DNA from: Pisolithus tinctorius
Lineage: Eukaryota; Basidiomycota; Agaricomycetes; Boletales; Pisolithaceae
Direction: 5' to 3'
Length of the DNA: 64,000 bases
NCBI GenBank assembly: GCA_024663395.1
Contig: JANFAH010000018.1
Span: forward strand, 186,001 to 250,000
Shown here: in pieces, positions 53,733 to 64,000 of the stretch
How the letters are laid out: every line of letters starts with the position of its first letter
How positions within the stretch are numbered: the stretch's first letter is position 1
Program-made: the position numbers and the translations under genes
Notes under the pieces: generated by a model
Seen by the model: the letters and a program-made list of their open reading frames with translations, nothing else
What the model was told of the DNA's origin: nothing
The model's database searches: none

Positions 53733-54631
53733 TCAGGCTTCGTGACTATCATAGAAGATATCTGCCCAAATGTTGGGCTTGTTCAGATGTGGATTTGGGT
53801 CAACTTGGTTCACTGGGGGTCCTAAAAGTTTATTTACTGCACTGATCATATTGCCAGTGAGGCCAATCTCAATAGGTTTGTTCTCCACCTCAACTTGACA
53901 AGTAGTCTTGGGGCAGGTGTATTGAGTAACACAAATATGGTTGTCATCAAACAGCTCCTTGAGTTTTGCAGCTGTTACCAGTCTCTGTTTCAGGTGAGCA
54001 GGCATCTCTCACCACTTCAACTGCCTCAATAAGCATTCATGGAACCATTTCTGGAGGCACCCATAGCAGAAGGTGTGACTGCAATCAACCAGGCTGAAGG
54101 CAGACATCAACCATGACTACAGTGTACTTATAAAATGGCACATATGTGAACAGGTGATCTATGCATTTCTGACACCCATCACACTTAGCAGCATCAGTGC
54201 AGGTGGCTGTGAATTAAATATATGTATATGGCGGCCATGAGCAAATGCTACCCATGGGTTCCCTAGCACTCACCTGTTCAATCATCTTTTGCAGATTCTG
54301 CTCTGCTTCCTTGGCACTAGCTTGGGCCTTCTCTGCATCAACCCAGGCCTGTTCAGATATCTTCTTCTCAACCATCAGCCTTTGGACTTCCTGATGCTAT
54401 GGGATCAGGGTTTTACGATAGAGACATTGTTTCACATACCGTGTGAGATTGCTTTGCTTCTTCTTCAAACAAGTCCATGATCCTTGACATCTTCTGGATT
54501 AAATAGTTAGGTTCAGGAATCTGGGTATCATTGTTTGTGGGGGATGGGGTACTCAAAACTCATGAAGATGCTTGTTGGCCTTTAGAGTTGTGTGGAGAAC
54601 TTCTCAGGGTATTGGGATGAATGGGGGCCAT
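53733..54631 (-). pseudogene. RING-finger, coiled-coil protein gene, degraded
   Basis: From a Met at 54631: MAPIHPNTLRSSPHNSKGQQ, ASS-stop-VLSTPSPTNND (fits CGA to TGA), then KMSRIMDLFEEEAKQSHT. After an intron comes EVQRLMVEKKISEQAW and KAQASAKEAEQNLQKMIEQ, a coiled coil. After a further intron CDGCQKCIDH and, with a frame change, LVDCSHTFCYGCLQKWFHEC, which has the C-x-H-x2-C-x2-C part of a RING finger. Then YTCPKTTCQVEVENKPIEI. The product would be an E3 ubiquitin ligase by family. The stop in LKW-stop-EMP and the frame change argue for a pseudogene. Confidence 0.65.
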
Positions 54632-55420
54632 TAAGAGCAATTGTCTTATGTAGAGGCAATAATGGTAACACCAAAATGAGGGGATTTTGAGTTGAAAGTA
54701 ACCAGATAGTGCAGATGTACTTATAACTGCTCTCTGAGGAGACCCTTCGAAAGCCACAGTTCCTTGGACACAAGCGATCCACATTGCAGGACAACGAGAC
54801 TCTTCAGAAATTGCAGCTGGGAGGATGCTGATGCATTCAGACATGAATTGTGATTACTACAAAGGAATAACTTCTACCCTTCACAGCATTCACACATGCA
54901 GCAGTCTTCTTTGGCACAATCATATGATCACATCTAATTCAGCCCATGTGGTTCCCATGTTGTATGGTCACTACAAAGAAATAACCTCTAATCTTCACAA
55001 AATTCATGCTGATTGCCAAAGATGCAGTCTCACACTCATTACTCTCTGGCATCACAATCTCATGTGCTACCCCCTCCATGTATTGATGACCAATATTATT
55101 CTGATGTCAACTCTTTGTCTATGCCAGAGCCAGATCGATACTGCTTGAAGTTCCTCCAGATGGCTGCAGCACACTGCAATGACAACAACAACGACAATGG
55201 ATGCCTTTGAAGATGTCAAGACATGGGCTGACTCCCTGACTCTGAGTCTCTACCTCTATTTATTCAGTATCCTTGGTACTCTATGTATTCGTGGATATCA
55301 TGGATATTGATTCTCAAGGTTGGTGTCGTGTCTTAATTTGTTCTTGATTTTTTAATCCCACCTTGCCTACAGATAATTCCCAGCAAAAAGGCCACTCAGC
55401 CACAAAACATCACCCAGAAA
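54632..55420. other. Unassigned spacer between divergent genes
   Basis: It lies between the RING gene (minus) and the unknown gene at 55421 (plus), so it may hold both promoters. I see no defined site. Confidence 0.35.
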
Positions 55421-57606
55421 ATGACTGGATGCAAGGTCAGTCATCATACTTCCAAGTCATCCAAGGCAGATGTGATGTCTCTTGCACCCCAAGTAAATAA
55501 TTTGACCAATAGGGAATCAGAAGATGAAGCTGCTCAAGCCTCGCAAAGTAGGTTACTTAATGTCATCATGCAGTTTCTTGACCAGACACAGGTCCCACCC
55601 ATAAGAGATTCTCCATTGGGTTGAGATAAGAGGCTGATTGAATCTTAGCCTGGTCGACCAGTTATATCTTGGTCCTGTGCATCAGCTCTGGTGTCATCAA
55701 GGCAGTCAAGACAGTCCACCCTAGCACCATCACAATCAAGAGAGTCCACCCCAACTTCCAATTGGCAGACTCCACCTATCTCCAGGGAACAAACACCTGT
55801 CCAACATCCATGTGACATTCAGCAACCATCACAATCAAGTGATTCCATGCTGAGAATACGCAAACCCCAAACCATACAGGTTCATCACTGTTTCAATGAA
55901 TAATCAGCTCTAATAAAATACTTGTCTGTCTTTCTAGGGAATTTTGGATTCTGTTCATGACAAAGGGAAACAGAGGGATATCGAGTCCAATAATAACAGT
56001 GAGGTATGGTTTGTATGTCACTCTTTCACATGCCCTCACCCCCAACAGTTTGGATTTCGCATGGAAGGTCTAGAACTTCCTCCATGGCCATCTATATCCC
56101 AACCTCCCATGCTGCCCAGTCAGCACCTATCTACAGTGCTGAGAAACATGCAGAACTGACCCCAATTCCCCTTACCACTTGTGGAAAACCCTGGATTAGG
56201 TACTTTATCTGGCCCCACACCTGCAGCAAGTTCTCCTGGAATGGCATACCCCATGTTTCTGCACCACACTCCACCCAGCCAGGAGAGTAATCATAATCCT
56301 GGACCAAGTACTTCATCTAGCCCTGCTCCCCCCACAGGTTTTCCTGGACTGACATCTTCTGCATTTCCAAGTCACATTCCACCGGGCCAAGAAAGTAGTG
56401 CAGGATCAAGATGTGACAGTAGACTCAGCAAAGTTGTTGCGCTGCTACTCTCTTACTTCTCTCAAGGGATGGACGTCCTTCTTAGATCCATTCAGATGTC
56501 ACAGGCAACATCTCATGAAACAGTAATGAAGGAGATTGGTACCATCCATGAGCAGTTAGGGACATACAGGGAGCCAGGATGTGGTGAAGGAGAATGTGGC
56601 AACTCATTCTGCTGATGTGGGATGACAGGGTATGGGCAATTTGGGTGTTTCTAATACTGTACTGCTTGCCTTAAGTTGACATGGTCCATAGGCTAATGTT
56701 GTGCAGTTCTCCTTTGAGGACTGCATCTTCTTGCTCTCTTTCCAAGACTCAGCTATGTTCTGGTGCTTCAAGTACATGGTATACTGCCATGATCAAGTGG
56801 ACAGGTGCCAGAACCATGTTCCTGAGCTCAACACCAAGGTGCTGCTAGATGCCTTCCTCAGATTTAAGATACCTGCTCAGGTGCCCATGGGTGTCAGGAG
56901 TGGCATTAGGTGAAGACTGTTCAGTTTGTCCATTACCCCATTTAGTTGAGCTGACTACTCTTGCCAGTGTTGCCAGAGTCCATGAACAGCACAGAAATAT
57001 CTTATGGTATATTTCCCCCCTTTGTGTCAATTTTAGCTGATGATACATGTAGTTGTGGCCTAAAATACCATGATAAAGCAGTTTCTATGTCGACTATTCA
57101 AGAGGCAGTTACAGCGTGTGTTTTGTTCACTCTGCACCTGCTAGATGACACTCATTTGTTCATAGCACTCCAGAACACTCCCTACCACTGTCACCCACCA
57201 CTGATAACCACAAGAATTTGGTTACTCCTGTCAGATTGTAAGTTCACATTGTTTGTGGTCATTTTCAACACTTGAAATGTCCCTCAACAGGTCCAATTTG
57301 CCTCAATCACAATCCCACTTAACTCCTACAGGTGATAGTGCAGGTCACAGGGTTGAACCCACAGCACAAAGGGACATTGATGTTCAGCCCACAGTAGATA
57401 TGCTGCTCAGACTCTCAGTGACAAGTGTTTCTGAAGTTCAACAGGAAGATGGTGAGGGTTTTCGATTCACCATTGCACTCCCTGCTTTGGGTGGGATGGG
57501 ACATTGTCCTTTCCAACATTCCATCCCTGTGCTGAGCATCAACTTGAACAGTGAAAGTCTAGATCATGAGGTAACTGTCTCTCACAAAAAGAGGAGATGC
57601 TCTTGA
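55421..57606 (+). CDS. Unknown multi-exon Ser/Pro-rich protein gene
   Basis: Plus-strand pieces with codon-like character: MTGCKVSHHTSKSSKADV (55421), SSRQSRQSTLAPSQSRE (55691), LDSVHDKGKQRDIESNNN (about 55947), FGFRMEGLELPPWPS, ENPGLGTLSGPTPAASSPGM and SYFSQGMDVLLRSIQMSQA (to 56615), VVQFSFEDCIFLLSFQDSA (56701) and LPQSQSHLTPTGDSAGH with an end KKRRCS (57253-57606). Two likely introns have good GT-AG ends (about 55879-55936 and 56002-56049). A stop at 55622 means the model is not clean. No domain recognised. It sits directly upstream of the Plavaka transposase on the same strand and could be element cargo or an unrelated host gene. Confidence 0.4.
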
Positions 57607-57972
57607 TATTCAGGTTTGGTATCTCTTTTGAGTCTGGCATGGAATATGGAATGTCTGTAGCCTTTCTCTTTATTCATCTTACTATAATACTTCTTTGTAG
57701 ATTGATTTCACTTAAGAAAAACACAAAAACACTGCCAATGGATGGATAATGATCATGTATTATGCATATTTCCACACTACAAGTCTTCTACCACTACCAC
57801 ATCAATTAGCGAATGGGAGGGCTAGAGTGTGGCAGTGCTTCTGATTTTGCTTACACAACTGTTGGCCTTGAGGTCTTTTGAGACATTGTTGTAAGGTGGG
57901 CTCAAACTCTATGTAGGGAAGGAACAAAAGCTGGTATGGTGATAGGTTCTGTGAGTAATTATGACTTTGTGA

Positions 57973-60900
57973 ATGATCAGACTACTTTATCTCAGCAGCC
58001 TGGTGGCAACAATCATGGCATCTATGAAACATCATTGTAAATGCGAAGTGTATGGTTGTATCAGGGAATCAGATCTGGACCCTTCTTCACAAACCCCAAC
58101 TCCCAGTTGCCTGCTAGCTCCATCAACTGTCTACAAGCATCACCATGCCAACAAAATATGGCATGCAGCCAGAAACTGTGAACACATGGAACTTGATCTA
58201 CTTGCAGCCGCTGCCACATCAGTGGAGACTCATGATGAAGATGTTGTATCATCCAGGGCCCATCAGAGCAAGTTGGATAACAAACCCACTTTTGTTCCTC
58301 ACACTTCTGACAAGGGTATCTGTGCTTTCTTCTGGCTGCCATTACTATCTCACATATCAAATCCAGAATCTACCCTTGCTATTTCACTCCAAATGTTGCA
58401 GCAATATCACAACATGTTTGAATTGACCATCTCATCATTTACCCCACTTCACCTCAGATTCCTGTCAGACCATCCAACTGCTGCAGATGCCCCCCCTCCA
58501 CTGGATACAAATGATGTGAGGGGTTCATGATGATTTATTGTTCATCAGCAATATGTTGAGAAGTTGCTTGAACTCATTGACAACATTCCTGGTCATGAAG
58601 ATGATGGTATTGTGCCAGCCAGGAGGAAGCTTATGCTTGACATCCAAGAATACCAAAGCTACCTGATCAATTTCATAGTTATGAATGGCATCATCAGAAG
58701 GCAGAAAAGGCGACCAGGGAGATACCTATTGGTGGGGCTATTGTTCTTCATGCATTACAGTTTCAATTAGACCACCTGTATGGTACCCTGGATGCCCTTG
58801 GAAACACTGCCCCACCTTTATTATTAAGTGTCCTTGGGGCCAGTATTCTACATGTACTTGCAGGGCTTTCGCATCAACACACAAATTTTCTCCTCTCAAT
58901 TTTCCAGGCCATCATCATTGCAGCATTTGGGAAAGTCACTGGTCATGTTGTCAACAAATTGAATGGTCATTGTGGGATGAGAGGTAAGATCAAATCGTAC
59001 ACCTCACACTGGCCAAAGGACATATGTGGTGCTCTCAACCTCTTGCATATTGACCCCAAGTTGCACCAGTATATTATATGCTGTCCTACCTGCTTCTCTC
59101 TATATGGACCATTTCCCAAACATCAGACTGAAAACTACCACAACATTCCCATCCACTGTACTCATTGTGCCATGCCAACAAGTGACCCTTGCAATGCACA
59201 GCTACTTGGGGATCATGGTCTTCCTAACCATCATTTCTGGTATCAACCACCTGATTCATGGATTGCCCAGTTCCTTTCATGAGTGGAAGTCATGATGAGT
59301 CTGCATACAATGACTGGGCCAATTTCTAATCTCATGTCTGATACTTGGGATGGATCTGCTTTCAGGGAATTCTGCAGCCCCAATAATAGGTTTTTTTTTG
59401 GTCCACAAAACTCAGGTTCTGAAGTCCATCTGGGCTTTAGTCTCTTCGTTGACTGGTTTAATCCCTTTGGTAACAAACAAGGTGGAAAGCATACTTTGTT
59501 TGGTGCCATTTATATGGTTTGTCACAATTTACCCATTCACCTACACTATCAACTCGAAAATGTCTATGTTGCTTGCATAATCCCCAGGCCACAAGAGCCT
59601 TCATACTACTGCTTAAACCACATACTCCAACTATTAGTCAATGACCTGATTCACTGCTGGGAGCTGGGATTGTTCCTAGCATGCACTGCTATTCATGTAT
59701 TCAGATGTTTGGTGTGCTGTGCAGTAATATTACTTGTTTGCAACTTGTTGGCAGCATGAAAGACCACTGGATTTGCAGGGCTAGGGTGTATGCAGGGAAA
59801 GTTCTGCTCATTTTGCCAGTAAAGTGGCTCGGAGTTTTCCAACACCAACATATCAACGTGTATGCAGGGAAAGTTCTGCTCATTTTGCCAGCAAAGTGGC
59901 TCGGAGTTTTCCAACACCAACATATCAACTTGGCCACAGTAGACCTGGCAGGAGCATCTTGCAATCGCAAAACTGTGGAGGGATGCACATTTAGAAGGGA
60001 TTCAACAACATATATACAATACATTTGGAGTTAGATGGTTGGAACTGTTGTGTCTGCCTTATTGGGATCCCATATGCTTCATGGTTGTCAAGGCAATGCA
60101 CAACTTCTTCCTTGGAGATCTCCAACACCACTGTCATAAAGTGTTTTGTATGAATGCTGATACAAAATCTGCTGGCAAAACTCATGTCCAACCCCACACT
60201 CCCAAGGAACAACAGCAAGAACTTGAGGATGGAATTGAAGCTATCAAGAAGCACTCATTGACAGCACTAACAAAGTTGAGGAGGGGCTATATCATTGCCC
60301 TTGCCCAAGCAAATAATGTTCTACCAGGAGTGGGTGTCAGTGGTGACCCCTTGGTGAGACTGAAGAAAGAGGATCAGACATTTGGAAAGGTGATTTATGC
60401 CCAAGCACTTATTGACTGGGTGATCTCATTAGCCTGTCACAAAACCATTTGGTTACCCTCTTTCAAGTATATACAGCTCAGCAATCCAGAAATACACTGC
60501 CCACATGTCTTTCCTTGCCCTGTAGTGGACCTATCCTCAGCATGGTCAAATCCCACATCAATGACTATCCTTGATCATTCAGTGTTATCAGAAGTATGGA
60601 AAGACATGGCCAGAACTACCTTACTGTCATGGGTTGCTCATGCACCCCACAACCTTGGTAATCCATGCCATGGAAAACTCAAGGCTGACCAGTGGCGCAC
60701 AGCCTGTCTAGTTAATCTGGTCATCACATTATGTAGGTTATGGGGTAGCAACAATGCAAGTGAAAGGGATTCAGCACTATTGCACAACTACCTATTGCTT
60801 GTGACAGCCATCCACTGGGCAACCACCCACTCAACTTCTAACCAGCACACCAAAATTGTCAAAAAGTATCTGGTATATTATGTACACAGCACTTTGCAGA

Positions 60901-61870
60901 TATTCAGTCCTCGAGCACCGGTCTATAATAACCATGCATCTCTCCACATGCCTGAATGCCTTTGTGCATTCAGTCCAGCCCATGGGTGGTGTGCATTTCC
61001 CTTCGAATGATACAATGGTATTCTGCAGTGCTTCAACATGAATTCTAGGATTGGTGAGACTGTCATTTATGCTGGGGGGTCAGCATTCACAGCCAACAGG
61101 CGAGATGGAACTCACCTTGTTGAAGGCATTTTGCTGAACAAGCAACTTGAGGGCATTACTCAGCAAGACTGATGTGTTGGATTCCCTTAACAGTCTTCAA
61201 GAAATCTTTGTGCAATTTTTGCACCCACATCACCAAACTTTCAGGGTGGTATTGAATGCTTTGACACGCATGGGAATGATGTACTGAACATTACAGAGAG
61301 CCCCAACAGGTTTCCAATGCTTTCCAATGAAACATATGAATGTCTCCTCAGCTGCCTCAATGAAGGTGTTGTCCCTGAGCGCTACATGTCTTATCACAAT
61401 GATCCCCGACCTAGTACCTGGGTTGTCCAGCCCCATGCATAGGAGCAGGACTCAGTCAAGGTTCAGGGGGTAACCTTCACTCGCTCCTTGAAGCACATCA
61501 GAAACAGTCACATCCTGTTTCGACTTGCAGGCAAATCATTCCAGTTTGCAGGGGAAATTCAGTGCATTTTCATACATCAACAGCACAGACCAACACCATT
61601 GAGCAAAATCATGACCAAAATATTCTATGTTGTGTGACAACTTTGTGAACTTACTAGTGAGCAAGCTGTGCACAACCCATACCAACAATTCCCACTCCTC
61701 TTTATGCATCTATGTTGCAATGAGTTCATGGGGGAAGAATAGGTCATATAGTCTCACCATATCATTGGTCATTTCACTGGCTGCCCATATGAGACCAAGG
61801 AACTACCAGGGAAACTCCTCATGGTATTGTCATTGAGCAAGGTCTATCTGTTGGTTCCAGGGTCTAGCAA
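57973..61870 (+). pseudogene. Plavaka-type DNA transposase, degraded
   Basis: An N-terminal Cys/His stretch (HHCKCEVYGCIRE, 58025-58064) is followed by KLLELIDNIPGHEDDG, CCPTCFSLYGPFP, HNIPIHCTHCAMPTSDPC and SLFVDWFNPFGNKQGGKH with GAIYMVCHNLPIHLHY (59430-59560). Next are GKFCSFCQ (twice), WLELLCLPYWDPICFMV, KAMHNFFLGDLQHHCHK and HGKLKADQWRTACLVNLVIT (60668-60730). The C-terminal part reads ECLCAFSPAHGWCAFPFE, GVTFTRSLKHIRNSHILFRL and EIQCIFIHQQ (to about 61870). This order and the L-P-Y-W-D-P and H-G-K-L-K-A-D-Q-W-R-T blocks are characteristic of Plavaka transposases of Agaricomycetes. Frame 60039-61010 is open for 323 codons; elsewhere stops and shifts occur. I could not place terminal inverted repeats. 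Confidence 0.85.
59786..59929 (+). repeat. Tandem duplication of a 72-bp unit in the Plavaka gene
   Basis: Two units, 59786-59857 and 59858-59929, differ at one base (TAA in the first, CAA in the second). The unit is 24 codons and stays in frame. It encodes the C-x2-C motif GKFCSFCQ plus SGSEFSNTNIST. The first copy has a stop where the second has Gln. Confidence 0.92.
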
Positions 61871-62760
61871 GGATAAATGTTTATTTCTACTTTTCCACAT
61901 AGGACTGAGGCAATTCAGATTTACTTGACTCATTTCAGGAATTGGCTGGCTATGCAAAAACAAGATATCATATTCATTGTCCCCTTACATAGTTTCCTTT
62001 CTGCTGTCCATCTATAGATACTGTCTGTATTATATTTGTACCTGGCTACTTGGTAGCATCACTCAATCATTTAAGCTTGACTGTCACCTTTATTGGGCCA
62101 ATGAAGCATTTACATCTCCAATCATGATTTGTCTTGGTTTGGCATGACCCTCCTTTGTGGACATGGGTAAGGTTGCAACATCAACATTCAAATATTCAAG
62201 TATAATGCATTAGTATGGTCTCATTCCTGTCTATTCACCACTCGCTGATCCAATGAAGGCACCTACACATGAGGCCTCCATCAAGTCTCGTCGAGAAGAT
62301 ATTGCACTGTATTGTCCATACAGGTGGGTAGAAACCAAGGTGCACCTTGCAACCAACCACTATGTCATACACTCATTGGTTGAGCCACTGCAGGCAGTTC
62401 TGATACATCAACAACCATTCCCATTACACCAACATCTCCAAATCAAACCTGCTATCACTGTTGAATCATTGGATGTCAATGTAAGCAGCTGTGATTGCTA
62501 TCATTTCATTGGGCACAACTGACCACCCACAGACTATTCCCATCCATTGACAACAATTTCCTCTGATAGTTCAATATCCTTGGCATGAAGTGGACACAAA
62601 CCCACCTACTTGTACTGTCATGGAGGGTGGCAGTATGGAAAGGTATGTTCTAGTCAACATGTGAAACAGAGTAGCATTAACCATAAACAGATATGCAACA
62701 ATAGCGAGTCCTAATCACCAGCAGCAAAAAATTTGTAATCTAGAAGTCATGATGGGACGA
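61871..62760. other. Unassigned region after the Plavaka gene
   Basis: No recognisable gene; one open frame of 89 codons (62253-62522) lacks known motifs. It may contain the right end of the Plavaka element, but I found no inverted partner upstream. Confidence 0.4.
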
Positions 62761-63285
62761 TGTCAAGTTTGGGGTGTCTGGGTTGAGGCTGGACTGGAGA
62801 CTGAAGCAGATGCGAGGCTGAGGGGTCAGGGTTAGGAGGAAAGACAAAGGTACAGGGGGGGTGGACTGTTTGGACTTAGCGACTGAGGATGCAGCGCTAT
62901 TCCCTTGTGTGGGTCTCAGTCCAAGTCCAAGGCCAAGATGGGGTTATCAGAGTAAACTTTGTTGATTTCAGACTCTGGGGTACAGGCCAAGTATCTATGA
63001 GTTTATATACTAGAAGTAGCTATAGTGCAGAGACTGGTAATGCCAGTCTTGCAAGGATTGCTAAGATGATTGGTAAGACAAGGATTAGTAATGTATGACT
63101 AAGGTAACAGAGACCAGGACAGGTGGACCAGGGACAAGACTGGGCAGAACTTAACCAAAGTGACATGCACTGCAAAGCAGTGTATGCTGCACTAGACTAT
63201 CTGGGGATAAGGATTGGGCAAGGCTGAGGCCAGACTGAATGAGTGCAAGGCCAAGTCCAGCCAGGGTTGAGGCATGACTATGACA
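62761..63285 (-). repeat. 3' LTR of the old G1-family copy
   Basis: 525 bp, the same length as the G1 5' LTR. On the minus strand it starts TGTCATAGTCATG and ends AACTTGACA. CpG-depleted. Confidence 0.92.
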
Positions 63286-63406
63286 GTATCCCCCTCTTAG
63301 GGGTCAAACCCATGAGACCCCTGCAAGAGTGGTAGGCTGAGTTTGAAAAAACTGGTACTTGTGGCCCACTAAGCCTTTTGTGTCTTTCCTTTGTATCTTA
63401 ACCATC

Positions 63407-64000
63407 ATGTCCACCTCAAGACCAATCACCACAACCAACAACAATAGTGAAGGCTAGGCCATGATTGACTGGACCAAGGTGTCGGACGATGCCATCAAGT
63501 ACGACACCAATGGCGAAGAGGAGATGATGAGGGCCAAGGCCAAAGAGAGGAAACGGTGCAAGGTGGCTGAGCAAGCCCAGCAGGAGGAGCAGGCGCAGCT
63601 GGAGGCTGAAAGGGTGGAGAGAGAGAGGGTTGAGGCTGAGAGGGCAGCGCATGAGGCCAAGGAAAAAAGGGTGCATGAGGATGAAGAGAGGTGCAAGGCC
63701 AAGGAGGAAAGGGAGGCCAAGTGAAAATGCAAGGCTGAGGCTGGAAAAGGCAACAAGGCTGGGGCTGGTGGTAGTGAGACCAGGGGTGAAGTGAAGAAAG
63801 TGGTGATGGATCCTGGGTGAGTACCCTTCCACTTGGTGCATTTTCTTATTAATACTCTTTCCAGCTGTACCCATTGCTCCCGGGCCAAGACCATCTGCGA
63901 ATTCCTCATGGACAGCAACAAGAGAAGGGTTGCCTGCATACAGTGCAACCTTTCAAAGGGCAAGTGCCAGTGGCCCAGGGATGGAAAGGACACTGAGGCT
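63407..64000 (+). pseudogene. Antisense Zn(II)2Cys6-type gene in the old G1-family copy
   Basis: Exon 1 runs from ATG at 63407 (MSTSRPITTTNNNSEG) to 63816; the intron 63817-63864 (48 bp, GTGAGT to CCAG) lies at the same codon as in the G1 gene; exon 2 starts at 63865 and leaves the window. Cysteine spacing C-x2-C-x6-C-x12-C-x2-C-x6-C is unchanged (CTHCSRAKTIC, then CIQCNLSKGKC). Exon 1 has TAG at about 63455 and TGA at 63722, so this copy is dead. Conservation of the cysteines, intron and charged helix despite CpG decay elsewhere suggests the gene was functional when the element was active. Confidence 0.85.

Larger units (their letters stand above)
62761..64000 (-). mobile_element. Old G1-family gypsy copy in minus orientation, cut by window end
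   Basis: The 3' LTR is at 62761-63285, then the purine tract in reverse (GTATCCCCCTCTTAGGGG), then the antisense gene on the plus strand. Pol is expected beyond 64000. Nearly every CpG of G1 is TG or CA here, so it is much older than G1. Confidence 0.9.

Noticed and set aside
1..64000. CRISPR arrays, tRNA or rRNA genes, bacterial operons
   Set aside because: None seen on either strand; the regular repeats present are LTRs, palindromes and one coding minisatellite.

Overview
The window looks like a transposon-choked stretch of a basidiomycete (probably Agaricomycete) nuclear genome. This is inferred from short GT-AG introns of 40-58 bp, a Plavaka-type DNA transposase, agaric-type WD40 and RING genes, and many Ty3/gypsy chromovirus copies. 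I saw no bacterial features, rRNA, tRNA or CRISPR.

Layout. 1-15.9 kb is a stack of nested insertions. A minus-strand gypsy fragment (gypsy 4) holds gypsy copy 1. Copy 1 holds a palindromic Tc1-like element (P1, 2956-4526, TA duplication) and a near full-length gypsy element 2 (5039-13682, target duplication ATCTG). Element 2 holds LTR A (10666-12666, CACTG), which holds inverted LTR B (11529-12535, GCACT). 15.9-27.4 kb is a degraded gypsy of another lineage (element 3). It holds a solo LTR (21882-22594, GCCAG) and an LTR of a fourth family, and its 3' LTR is cut by a second palindromic Tc1-like element (P2, 27440-29026). 31.2-32.05 kb is a single intact-looking host gene, a glutathione transferase of the EF1B-gamma type with four exons. 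33.0-48.1 kb is a minus-strand gypsy (element B) holding a solo LTR and the youngest element of the window, G1 (33752-41260, duplication GAGTC). 48.8-54.6 kb holds degraded host-like genes: two tandem WD40 genes and a RING gene. 55.4-57.6 kb holds an unknown multi-exon gene. 58.0-61.9 kb is a degraded Plavaka transposase. 62.8-64.0 kb is an old minus-strand relative of G1 that runs off the window.

How it fits together. Three observations stand out. First, the G1 family carries a spliced antisense gene between pol and the 3' LTR, encoding a coiled-coil protein with a Zn(II)2Cys6-type cysteine pattern; element 3, from a different lineage, has a similar antisense cysteine cluster in the same place. 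Second, G1 and element 2 both join gag and pol through a slippery A-AAA-AAN heptamer followed 7-9 nt later by a perfect stem-loop, and the two stems differ in sequence. Third, P1 and P2 are each about 1.57-1.59 kb near-perfect palindromes made from the 5' half of a Tc1-like transposase gene, and both have inverted inner copies of the terminal site about 215 bp from each end. Decay is dominated by loss of CpG: the G1 LTR pair differs almost only at CpG sites, and many premature stops fit CGA to TGA.
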